From the NCBI GenBank assembly GCA_036250225.1, contig JAPZLL010000073.1, forward strand, positions 46,092-110,091: a stretch of 64,000 nt of DNA, written 5' to 3'. The number at the start of each line of letters is the position of its first letter. Position 1 is the stretch's first letter. The notes beneath the pieces were generated by a model. The model saw only the letters and a list, made by a program, of their open reading frames with translations. It made no database searches and was not told the DNA's origin. Position numbers and translations under genes: made by a program. This document shows, in pieces, positions 9,995-19,826 of this stretch. Origin of the DNA: Cercophora sp. LCS_1. Taxonomy: Eukaryota; Ascomycota; Sordariomycetes; Sordariales; Lasiosphaeriaceae.

Positions 9995-12257
9995 TTTTTT
10001 GCTCTATTCTTCCGCCGTTTTGTAGCTAGGCCAGGGTCGTGCTCTAAGAAGGGGAATGGGGGCCGACTTCACACTATTGTAGACGCTCTGGACTGTTATC
10101 CTCAGCCATGCAGTTGCCACCTCCACGCGTCTTAAGAATTCAGCCGACGCACAGAGCACATAGATCGCTTGAAGCGGCGTTAATTGACCCCGAAGGCCTG
10201 TAGCACTAAGAGAAGGGGAATGCGCGTTCATTTCCCCGACGGTCAGTTTGCAGGGCGGGGAGCGGGCCAGCTGGGTGAAGTGACTTCATTTCTTCGAGAT
10301 TGTTCATTTCTAGTTCAACATGTGTTGCCTTGCTGAAAACTGGGAGCAACTGGATCGTGCGCGGCATAACGATTCCGTTACATTCCCAATGTTGATCCAC
10401 ACTGTCGTTCAACACGCAGGGTCTTGAGACGAGGCTAGGCTTATGCTTTTCTTTCTTTCCCGTCATTCGTCTCCTGGCCAGTTCCCGCCGCCTGTGACTG
10501 AGCCTGTGATTGACCCCTGCTCTCTCGAGCATCATTTACCAAGTCGCTGAAACAATTCGTTTTCCTTTCTATCACCAACTCGTCAAACATCATGACTCCG
10601 TCTTTCCACGAGAACTCGTAGGCCCAAGGAGTCAGATGCTGGGATCGTGGTCGTGATTTGAACTGCATCTTTATGTCTGACGGTGAGCTCAGGTCGTTTG
10701 ATGTTGCGTTTGTCCCGTTCGAATCTCCTGGGTGGGTTGAGCTCGCCTCTTGAAGTTCCTGAAAATGTCAGAAAGATGTCTCGGCTACGCAGGGACGTGC
10801 GCAAGTCGTACAGGGATTGAACATGATCCGGGGTCGGAAGTTGGGTCCATCTTCGAGGGTCCTAAGGTTCCATAAGTGGGAACTCTATGGGTGTTGATGC
10901 TGAAAGAAGTGGAAAAGATGCGAGGAAGGACATCCTCTTGTACTCGATCGCAGTCTTGGGGTATTTGTTGCGATCGCTTCTCCGTCTTCGCAAATCTCCA
11001 TCAAGTGAAGCGTCCGATGATCGAATGCGGCTCTTGCGGGGAGCAGGACGAACGACCAGCTGGGGCTGGATCGACCCTTGCGTGCAAAAACCCCTTGCTA
11101 GTGTTTGGCGCTGCTGAACGCCTTCAGCCTGGCACGGGATTTCCCGGTTTGCTGTTGGGAACTATCACTTCCTCAACGAAATAAGAAGCCGTTCACTTAA
11201 ATTGTGAGGAGTAATCCGGGCGAATGTTCTCGAAGTCGATGAAGCTGTTACGCTTCGAAATGGATTATTCTGTTTCCCTATGCGCTTTGTGGCTGTAAGA
11301 GGCAAACCAAACGTAGACCTAAGTTTAACAACAGGCTTCGTGAGCCCAACGACAAATACATGTAGGTATTCTTGGGGGGGATCCTGCGCACCATGTTCAA
11401 GGCGTCAGTGACGCTACCAAGTACGTAATGGGAAATATCAAGACCCAGACGGTGTCACAGTCTGTATTGGTGAGGTGACGAGGACCCCCCTCGTCGTCCC
11501 TCATCGTCTTCCGTGGCCGCAAATGCGGGAGAGCGGCACAGTCCGACTTCTAGAAGCCAAGGGAGCATGAATAGCGTGGTCCCTTGCATCTCTGGGCTGC
11601 CCTTGGCGCTCGACTACCAAATTGCATATCCGTGCGCCAAGGGTGTTCCTGTGGTTTTGCAAAAACCCCTGTCAACAGACTGCTAAAAGGAGTCTAGTGT
11701 TGGTTGCATCGCGATCCAATCGTCCCTCACGGAGCTGAAGGGTCCTCAGCTGATACTTGAGAAGAAAATCCGTAGACAAAGCGAGTCAAATCCCCTTCAA
11801 ATGGTCTCAATGGTCAGGATCAGGTCTCAATATGCGGGAAAGCAGTGCCACGGTGCTGAAAAAGATATTCTAAGGCCTTGATATCTGTCCCAATGCGGTG
11901 GAATATCCAGGAAGCACCCTTCGGAATACGGGGTGGCCTGTCCGATTTACGACTCTGCGGTTTATTTCACAGGGACCTGGCTCTTATCTTACAAGCTTCG
12001 CCTTCCCTTGCTGGGCTAGTGGTGCATGCGGAACCAAGCCTCCTCCATTTGGTGGGCTGCAGCTTCAGTGCCGACGCGCATGAAATGTGGAACGCCCGCT
12101 TCCATATCACCAGTAGGTACCCCGTAATTCTCCGACATCATCGCCTCTCCCGTGACCAGCTCAGTGCTCAGAGCACGTGAGAAAGTATGACTGCTGTGCA
12201 ACCCATTCTTTACACCGGTTTCACTCGAGACATTCTCTCTCACTTCGACAGACAAAA
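9995..12257. other. Gene-poor spacer
   Basis: 2.3 kb without a supportable gene. Several frames of 60-110 codons occur on both strands without motifs, start context or splice structure. Confidence 0.35.
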
Positions 12258-14192
12258 ATGGTCCGGCCTTGCACTGCGGCTGAGATTTGGGAACGAGACT
12301 GGATGCGTCATGCGCTGGTCCGGATCTATCTATACTCGACACTCAGCACAGAAGACATTAGCTTGGTCCTTACGGCTGTCGCCCAACACCGAATCGGCGC
12401 TCATGTGGCGTCAGGAAAGCGATCAACAGCAGCGCAGCTCAAAAAGCTTCTCGCCGAAGAAGGTGCGAGACTTGACCCTGAGAAACTCAGGCCTCGGTCG
12501 GAAGAGCACGCCCAGGAACGAGCAAGCTGCTTGCGCTCTCAACGGAGACATCGCCGCAGCGGGACCTGTTCTCGACATCAGCGACCACAAGGCCATGGCC
12601 AACACCTAGATCGCACCGAGAGGGTCCAAGAGGAACAGCACGTGCGTTTGTCCTGGGTGCAAGCCGCCCTGCCACATCGCTCACCGAGTCAATGGTCCGA
12701 GGTCAGGAGCCTGTTGAGTTGGCGGTCAAGCCAGTGCTCGACGGTCTCGTGCACATCGTCACGCCGTAGCCAAGAAGTCTCTGGCAGTTCTGCGAATCAT
12801 TTTCCCGATGCCAACAACAACCTTGCAACTCTACCAGAGCCCCAGGTGATGTTGGGCGCCGACTGGCAGGAAATCGCCCCTTGGACAGATCTCTCGGCAC
12901 GTATCGATGGAACGTCTTGGACAGATCCGCCGCCCTCACCAGGACACGCCGTAACACCAGGCATCAGTCAGCACCACAGCAATCTCTTGAAGTTATGTTG
13001 CGGCCAACGCGAGGACTGTCTCCACCGACGAGTCGCAGATAGCTTGGCGGGGAACCCCTCGTTGACCGCTGAAGATTTGTCTCCAGAGAAGGGGAGAGAC
13101 ATGTTCGGAGACACATTACGACACATTGTGGCGCGATGGGCATATGTTGACTCATTCTGGACATTGCATGAAGCTGCCGACCTCCGGTCCATCAACATGA
13201 AAAACATTCACGGCGATACTTTCATGCACATTCTTGGACCAGCGTGGATCGAAACGCAGGCCAAGGCCTTACTTGACGTCCTTGTCGCTTCGTGGCAGCA
13301 AGGATTCAACTTCCTTTCCCGAAACCTCGATGGCAAAAACTTCCTTTCCTGTTTGTTACCGCCCGCATCGTCGAAAATGCATACCATTCAGCTACACAGC
13401 TTGACCGCCGGTTTGCAGTACCTCCTCGATCAAACGCCCAGCCACATCTTGATACCGTCCCTTCTCTCCCAGGCCCCAGCATCACAACCCCAAACCGTCG
13501 CGCATTATATGGAACAGCTCCTCAAAACTCACGCACACAACGTCACCGATCATCGAACTCACATCTTCGCTCTGTCCGTCTCGCAGATCTTTGGTGACAA
13601 AGTCAGGGCCTTTCCTCAGACTATCAGTCCACCCCTGATCCCAGCTCCCAACGCCATACACCAACACCTACAATACCTTCAGCACCTCGAGGGTTTATCC
13701 ATCACTCCGTGGGAAGCGCCTGGCGATCTCTTCAGGTTGTTTACAGAGCTCATGGACAACGGTGCTGACCCAAACGAGTACGAGATTTACGGCACAACCG
13801 CGATGACGTGCACGGCAGCCGTGCTCCATCACATCGGTCTCGGCCACTTGCCGGATAGAGATGGCGTCTCCATTCTAACTCTCCTCCACGAACGTGGCGC
13901 CGACCTCCGTCTTGTCACCAGCGAGGGCGAGACACCCTTGCACATGGCGATCCGTCTCGAATTGCCCAATGCTGTGTCGACGCTGCTCAAGCTGGGCGCA
14001 GACCCCATGGCTCTCAACACCGATGGGAAGCCCGCCATACGCTGCTCACTGCGTCAGCGGGCATTGCGGAGGGAGCGAATAGCCGATAGTAAACAGTATG
14101 CATACGCTCATCGGATTTTGGTTCACATGATTGATGCTGTGGGCAAGTGGAGGCTACAGAGGCCTTATAGTTCTTTGTTTTCTTCGGAATAA
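12258..14192 (+). CDS. Ankyrin-repeat protein with disturbed middle
   Basis: An uninterrupted frame of 644 codons starts at the ATG at 12258 (the frame is open a little further upstream only through a GTG). The N-terminal ~75 residues (WERDWMRHALVRIYLYSTLS...) are helical, of the kind that often precedes ankyrin repeats in fungal proteins. The C-terminal part carries at least two ankyrin units (TLLHERGADLRLVTSEGETP, then LHMAIRLELPNAVSTLLKLG) and a preceding ELMDNGADPNEYEIYGTTA. Between about 12.49 and 12.79 kb the annotated frame turns into Arg/Ser/His/Gln-rich text while plausible protein text appears in the two other frames, so compensating frameshifts or unrecognised introns are likely there. 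Function unknown; ankyrin repeats mediate protein binding. Confidence 0.7.
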   Translation: MVRPCTAAEIWERDWMRHALVRIYLYSTLSTEDISLVLTAVAQHRIGAHVASGKRSTAAQLKKLLAEEGARLDPEKLRPRSEEHAQERASCLRSQRRHRRSGTCSRHQRPQGHGQHLDRTERVQEEQHVRLSWVQAALPHRSPSQWSEVRSLLSWRSSQCSTVSCTSSRRSQEVSGSSANHFPDANNNLATLPEPQVMLGADWQEIAPWTDLSARIDGTSWTDPPPSPGHAVTPGISQHHSNLLKLCCGQREDCLHRRVADSLAGNPSLTAEDLSPEKGRDMFGDTLRHIVARWAYVDSFWTLHEAADLRSINMKNIHGDTFMHILGPAWIETQAKALLDVLVASWQQGFNFLSRNLDGKNFLSCLLPPASSKMHTIQLHSLTAGLQYLLDQTPSHILIPSLLSQAPASQPQTVAHYMEQLLKTHAHNVTDHRTHIFALSVSQIFGDKVRAFPQTISPPLIPAPNAIHQHLQYLQHLEGLSITPWEAPGDLFRLFTELMDNGADPNEYEIYGTTAMTCTAAVLHHIGLGHLPDRDGVSILTLLHERGADLRLVTSEGETPLHMAIRLELPNAVSTLLKLGADPMALNTDGKPAIRCSLRQRALRRERIADSKQYAYAHRILVHMIDAVGKWRLQRPYSSLFSSE

Positions 14193-14670
14193 ACTCAGCG
14201 CGGCAAAGCTACCGATCTAGATGTGTCTTCTTCAAGTAGCGCTTTTAATACTTAACTATACTGTCATGTTTCGTTTTACACACTCCCCACGACATTCGGG
14301 GCAATAAGCAATGTCCGACCTCGGGTTTTGGGTCAACTGCCACTTTTGACAAAAGTCCTTTTTCACACCCCCTATCCTGTTCTATCACACACCTGTAACT
14401 GTAGATATTCAAGACTAAATCTTCCCTTGAAGGTCGAAGTTTAGGACTAAAAGGCCTGGGTTCCTTTTGGTTCCTTTTTCGAGTGTCTAAATCCATCATC
14501 AAAAGGCTTAAATGCTATAATCAATATAAACTTATTAATATCATTAAGACGGTGTCTACCTTACAGCTTAGAGATGTTTGTCAAGGTAAACGAATCTGTG
14601 TTCGCCGGGGCTATGCACTGGTAGGCGTAAATGAAGGTAGGTGTAAAAATCGGCTGTTTTGACAAACCCT
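14193..14670. other. 3' flank of the ankyrin and GNAT genes
   Basis: Convergent intergenic region, AT-richer than its surroundings, with no supported gene. Confidence 0.4.
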
Positions 14671-15460
14671 TCATCCCTCGACAAGCGCATCCACATGCTC
14701 TCTCCCACCGTGACACCAATCATCCCAGCACAAAGACAACACAGCCGTATGCCTCCCCGCGCCCCATTCTTTCCCATCCCAACTAACGCTCGGCAATCCC
14801 TGTGCTTGATCGCCCTTTTTTCCCACCGGCAACACCTGCTGCCACCTCATGACACCCTCCAACCGGAAGCCAAGCCTCTTGGCAGCATTCACACTCGCCT
14901 CATTGCTCGCATTAGCCTGCCACTGCACCCTCCTCAGCCCAAGACCTCCGTTCTCGGGGCTGTCAAGGCAATGATGCAGCAATAAGGCATTCGCATGCGT
15001 TCCGACGAACGTTCTCTGGAACTTGCTAACGAGCAGCTGGCCCAGATCGACAGTCGCCCGCTCGGGTTGGCTAATCAGACCGCAAAGTCCGGCAAAGGTT
15101 CCGTCTTCAACTTCAAATGTGACACTCTCTCCTGAGGCGGGGTCCTTTCGAGTCACAGTTCCCGCTTTGAGAATAATGGCAAGGAGGAGTTCGTTTGGGT
15201 TGTCACGGCATGTCTTGTTGTAAAAGGAGATATAGTCAGTCGCGTCGGCAAAGGGGCCGTAAGTCAACCAGTCGTAGACATGTGGGTTGATGTTTGCGTC
15301 GTGGACATATGCAGATGCCCATTCGGTTAGATTGTCCTGTGGGTGTGAGGGGCTGTGCCATGAGATGTAGGGAGGAGATTGATACCTCGAGCGGGAGGAG
15401 TTGGAGGCGGTCGTTTTGGAGACGGGAAAGGTTGATAGGGAGATTGAAACTATACGCCAT
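14671..15460 (-). CDS. GNAT-family N-acetyltransferase
   Basis: Two exons, 15460-15386 and 15336-14671, joined over a 49-bp intron (GTATCA..ACAG); 246 aa. The first exon encodes MAYSFNLPINLSRLQNDRLQ, and the intron removes a stretch that would otherwise break the family alignment. The order of elements is that of the RimJ/RimL-like fungal GNATs: L..NDRLQLLPLE, a Y-rich segment, the EDGTFAGLCGLISQPE strand pair with acetyl-CoA-binding neighbourhood, then LLHHCLDSPENGGLGLRRVQ, and NEASVNAAKRLGFRLEGVMR, the family's signature near the C-terminus. Such enzymes transfer acetyl from acetyl-CoA to amines or protein N-termini; the substrate is unknown. Probably cytosolic. Confidence 0.88.
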
Positions 15461-15719
15461 GTTTGATGACTCGGACTGGAGAGTGGGTGATGTCTGCAGT
15501 GAGACTGGGAGGGACGGAGCGGGGAAATCACAGTCTTGTGCACCTCCACCGGCCTGCGGCCCGGCCCGGCCCGACCCGGCGCTAATTCAAGACTGGTTCA
15601 AAACGCCCCCGATGCCATGTAATTACGGCTGCAAGATATTCACGTCCGAGGAGAGAAACTCAACATATTTGAGCCCTTAGGGGTGTCGTCGTTGCTCGGC
15701 TACTTTATCTAAGTTTCTC

Positions 15720-16943
15720 TTGTCCTGTAAGTCGTGTTCAAATTCGCACAACGCCCAGCTCACCCTTTCCCAGGTTTCGTTCCCTCGCCACAGCAGGATA
15801 ACAGACCAAAATGCCTTTGCCCTGGTCAACAAAACGACATTGCGCGTCCTCGGATTAAAATATCTGGGCCGGGACGCCAAGCACGCATTTCTTCAGCTTC
15901 TCGACCGAGATTTCTCGTTGCTTGTCTACTGCACCGCTTGCAGAATCATCCACTATCCTCTACCCGAAAAGTATGGACAAGGCAGCCACACACCAATGAT
16001 CCACAGTGCTCCGGCAGGTCCCAAGCGCAGCGATGATACATTCTTGGACTTTAACCACGTCCACGCCATCATACGTGAGTACCGAGCGGGAACGAATCCT
16101 CCCAGGGTCTTGCACCTATCTCGTTTCGGCGAAGTCAGAGACGACACCCAGAGGAAACTACGCCGCGGCGTGAGTGCCGACTTTGTCCATATCGCTCCCG
16201 GTGCTGGAAATGGCAACTTTCTCTTCATGTCACTGGTCTTCCCCACTTCACCAGCAGTGGTGTCAAAATATTCGCTCATGAACATGTACGAAATCGGGTA
16301 TCACGTCAGATGGGCGGCGCCAATCTGCAATCGTCGCCGCTGGGAGGAACGGTGCCCCTTCTTGCTCGCCGACATGGAGTCCTTGGCGCGAACAAGTGGC
16401 TGTGGAACCCCGACAGAACCTACCAGGAGTTTCGCAACCTTGCCGGGGCGTATTTGGCATAAGACAGGGGGACCCGCCAGCGGTACCAGCATCAGTGACT
16501 GTCTAAACACTCAGCTTCACTGGGCCGTTACCCACCCGGTCGATGATTCGGACCCGTGCTGCCCCTTTGAGGTGGAACGGGGTATTGCCAAAAGTTGTCC
16601 CCAGTGCGATGCCGACGTTTGTTTCACGGTTGCGAGACAGGGCCTTCCTTACAAGCAGATGGAAACATTTCTCGTCTTTACGAGCTGGAAGAATCTGGGT
16701 GAAGGGGTCGACCGAATGGATGAGGCTTGGCAAGCTCGCGTCCGCAATCCACGAGATAGCGGCCTGATGAAGAGATCGAGCCCCGAAGGTTGGGTGTATA
16801 CACCATTCGGCCTGGCAAAGGGGAAGCCTGGCGAGTATGGGACACAGGTATACAAGCCGAAGCTGAGGGAAGTGACTCTTCTGGTTGCGCCGGCCACAAT
16901 TTATCATGAAACATTAAAGTACATACCCGCAGGCCAAGCCTAA
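15720..16943 (+). CDS. Unrecognised fungal protein (possible F-box-associated type)
   Basis: A 407-codon open frame without an early ATG: it opens through non-ATG codons, so the true start is probably in an unrecognised upstream exon. Features seen: LLQLLDRDFSLLVYCTACRI with paired cysteines near residue 60-75, a conserved-looking CCPFEVERGIAKSCPQCDAD cysteine cluster around residue 280-295, and FLVFTSWKNLGEGVDRMDEA. This resembles the body of many fungal F-box-domain proteins (LL..L..D....YC..C near the N-terminus and a later cysteine pair with a TSWK..G segment), but no F-box itself is visible. Text around residues 205-245 is less convincing and may hide a frameshift. It is divergent from the GNAT gene with 259 bases between them. 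Confidence 0.6.
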   Translation: MSCKSCSNSHNAQLTLSQVSFPRHSRITDQNAFALVNKTTLRVLGLKYLGRDAKHAFLQLLDRDFSLLVYCTACRIIHYPLPEKYGQGSHTPMIHSAPAGPKRSDDTFLDFNHVHAIIREYRAGTNPPRVLHLSRFGEVRDDTQRKLRRGVSADFVHIAPGAGNGNFLFMSLVFPTSPAVVSKYSLMNMYEIGYHVRWAAPICNRRRWEERCPFLLADMESLARTSGCGTPTEPTRSFATLPGRIWHKTGGPASGTSISDCLNTQLHWAVTHPVDDSDPCCPFEVERGIAKSCPQCDADVCFTVARQGLPYKQMETFLVFTSWKNLGEGVDRMDEAWQARVRNPRDSGLMKRSSPEGWVYTPFGLAKGKPGEYGTQVYKPKLREVTLLVAPATIYHETLKYIPAGQA

Positions 16944-17269
16944 CTCTTGTCCTGATGAGAGGTCAGGCCTGGTTTTGGACGTGCTTCTTTCTGCATGAGG
17001 CTACCTAGTTATTACACAGTTAGACCTCATTGACAAAGCAGATCAACTGTATTGCCGAAGTCTCACTCCTGTTTCTGGGAATATCTTAGGTGTATGAACG
17101 TGAACTAGTTCAGACTCACTGACGCAGCATCATTTTTGATGCCATGCTAAACAGAATGTGGAGTGTCACCGACGGTGGACATCGTCCTCACAGTCCGTCT
17201 TGACATGTTTATGCCTTGAAAAAGTTATGCAGGACCCCCAACCCTCCTCGAGACGCCTACTTTGTGCTC
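16944..17269. other. Convergent intergenic region
   Basis: 326 bases between the 3' ends of the unrecognised gene and the BBE-type oxidase gene; nothing further seen. Confidence 0.4.
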
Positions 17270-18938
17270 TCAGGCAAGGTCTGACAGCTTAAACTCCCCA
17301 ACCACCGACGTCTGAAAATATCCTGAAGGATCGTACTTTTTCGTCGTCTTGACGAGAAACTTCCCATTTTCGGCTCCGTACGACGCAAGTGGGTTTTGCT
17401 CGGGATTCGCATAGTTGATGTACCGAAAGTCAATGTTCTGGCCCGTCTTTTTTGCATACGACTCGATGGCATCCGTAGCCTCCTTAAGCTTTTGCTGAAC
17501 AAGCGGTTGGTATTTCTGAGACGGCAAAATCGCCTCGGGCTGTAGGACAATCGAGTTCGTCGCCAGCTTGTCGAGTCCAAGGATGCTGCCCCCGCTCTTT
17601 TCCGTAAATGTTTTGGGCAATGGGGAGAGGACAAAGATGAATCGAACTTCCTCGTCAATCTGGCCCTGCAACTCCAACTCTTGGGTAACTTTCTTAAAGG
17701 TCTCAACGACATAGCGAGCCATGTCTGGGGTGTTGTGAAAACTGAGCGTGTACCAGGTGTTGTACAGGCCAAGCTCGCCGACGACCTGGGCAGTCAGACC
17801 TGTCAAGGGCATCTTGGCTCTGAAGTCAACCAGGGGAGACAAGTTGCCCAGCTCGGTCCAAGTCGTGGAGTTCTGAACTCCATCGATGTTCGCCGTGACG
17901 TAAGCGATGCTGGGGCTCGGCGTAGTGGGACTCCACGTAAATGCGATGAAGCCTGTGTCAGCTGGGTTCTCTCGGTTGCCGTCAACCATCTGAACAAAGT
18001 TTGCGACAATGCTGTCCTTTTGCGTCCAGGGGAAGACCATAACTCCGCCAAAGACGTCGCGAGAGGTGAAAGTCTTGATTTCGAATTCTGTGACTAAGCC
18101 CAGATTGTTGAGGCCGCCCTTGAGGGCTCTGAAAAGGTCGCTGTTCTTGGTTGCCGTCGCGTGGACAATGTCGCCGCTGGCCAGAATGACTTCATATCGG
18201 ACAATGTTGTCGGCGCACAACCCACGCTTGCCAGAGTACCATGAGATCCCTGTCTCGTGTTAGCAAAAATCCCGAGTATTGGATCGGTCGACACCATACC
18301 GCCTCCGAGCAAAAAACCGCCAACTCCGACGTGACCCTCACGAGCTCCAGCGACCATTGCGCCCTGTGCTTCAAGAGTTGAGTAGACTTGGCTCCATCGA
18401 GCACCAGCCCCAACCAGAACCGTGCCATCTCCATCTTTGCCTTTATTAAACTCGACTGAGTTGAGCCGACCAAGGTCAATAGTGACGCCGTCCTTGACAT
18501 TGTTTGACGCATAGGGAGCATGCCCGCCGCTGCGAATCGCAACTGGGAATGTCCGACCCGTCTTGGTGTTGAGGGCTTTGATGGCCTGTGCCGCTTGTCT
18601 GGATGTCTGGGGCTTCAAGACGCATGCGGGCTTAACATCCTGCACGTCCTTGGCATAGTAACTGGAGATCGTGGTGTTGTACTCGCCGTCGCTTGGGAAA
18701 TACAAAAGATCTCCCAGACCGGCTTGGACGAGGATGGAACACTGGTCACACACACGGGTCAGCGGAATGCGCCGAGCCGTGTGAGCACCTAGCGGAATTG
18801 ACTTACACCGTTAATTTTTGTTCCTCGTCCAGCGATGTTCTCCGTCGTTGCAGAGGCATCCATGGCCATGTCAGGAAGGGAAAAGCCAGCGGGAAAGGTG
18901 AGAAGTGCCGCCAGCAGGCGGGGGGTAGACACTGTCAT
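17270..18938 (-). CDS. FAD-dependent oxidoreductase, berberine-bridge-enzyme type
   Basis: Three exons, 18938-18807, 18741-18300 and 18249-17270, with introns of 65 bp (GTAAGT..CAG) and 50 bp (GTATGG..ACAG); 517 aa. A signal peptide opens the protein (MTVSTPRLLAALLTFPAGFS), so it is secreted or vacuolar. The PCMH-type FAD domain shows IRSGGH with His118 for 8-alpha linkage, the SRQAAQAIKAL helix, and GVGGFLLGGGISWYSGKRGL followed by Cys203, the second covalent flavin site, so bicovalent FAD is expected. The C-terminal BBE motif reads YINYANPEQNPLASYG. Related enzymes oxidise sugars or act in fungal secondary metabolism. All key residues are present. Confidence 0.93.
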
Positions 18939-19420
18939 CTTTTAACTCGTTGTGACACTCTTTTGTGCAACATGAGAGGTCGGCGGTGTTGCACAGGCGC
19001 GCAAATGATGAGGAAGCTGCGCGGTAATAGCAGAAAGTTTGGCGCCTATATGCCGCCAGCCCGTAGGATTCAACCAATGCGACGGTGACACGGGGCGTGC
19101 GAGATGCGTAATATTGCAACCTCATGCTTATTTCCCCAAGTTTGCGCCGGCAAGGTTAATTTTCACGTGTGTTACGGACAAGCTCGAGTGCCGCAGGTGA
19201 GTAAGTTTCTTGAAACGGCAGCACATTGGCATGTGGAGAGGGCATGGGCAGTGTGGGGGCTCTCTTTCGCATTTCAAATGGAGATTGAAGCGTTGTTGGT
19301 TAGCTCCGCCAAAAACTAATACAGGGGAAGAACGACATTGAATTGCCAGCTGACGCTAGTTGAGAAGACGCTCATCCAAGCAAGTGGTTGGGTACTACTT
19401 GGCTAAAAAGGGGCCAAAAA
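18939..19420. other. Upstream region of the BBE gene and spacer before 5S
   Basis: 482 bases, no supported gene. Confidence 0.4.
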
Positions 19421-19539
19421 ACATACAACACCAGGGATTCGCTGGTCGTCACCGACCCAACTACTAGTCTGGCCCTCACTGGCTTATCTATGGGAGAGCA
19501 GACGGGATCCCGAGTTCTCCAGTGGGTATGGTCGTATGT
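19421..19539 (-). rRNA. 5S ribosomal RNA (copy 2)
   Basis: 119 nt on the minus strand, matching copy 1 throughout by eye, with the same helix I ends and internal Pol III promoter elements, and a downstream run of five T. The flanks differ from those of copy 1, so only the gene itself is conserved. Confidence 0.96.
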
Positions 19540-19826
19540 ATTTTGGATGGGAGCTATTTACAATTATGAATCACTCCTTGAGGTAGTGATCCAAGGTCAC
19601 GACGTCTTGCGACATCCAGTGGGCCAAATGGACCCAGTGACTATGCAGAGGGTCTTTTAGCTAATCCCTCGGTTGCAGCTTTGGTGAGGGTGGTAGGCTT
19701 GGGAGTGAAGCGGGGTTGATGCCGAACTCGGGCAGATCCTTTCCGACCGAGTGGCCCTGCACGTAACGCCAATCAACATAGGCCAAGAAAGAAACGAGCT
19801 CGAAACCTCTACCAACAACCACGACA

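Noticed and set aside
10715..10745. tRNA-like B box (GTTCGAATC)
   Set aside because: No matching A box, acceptor stem or cloverleaf can be drawn around it.
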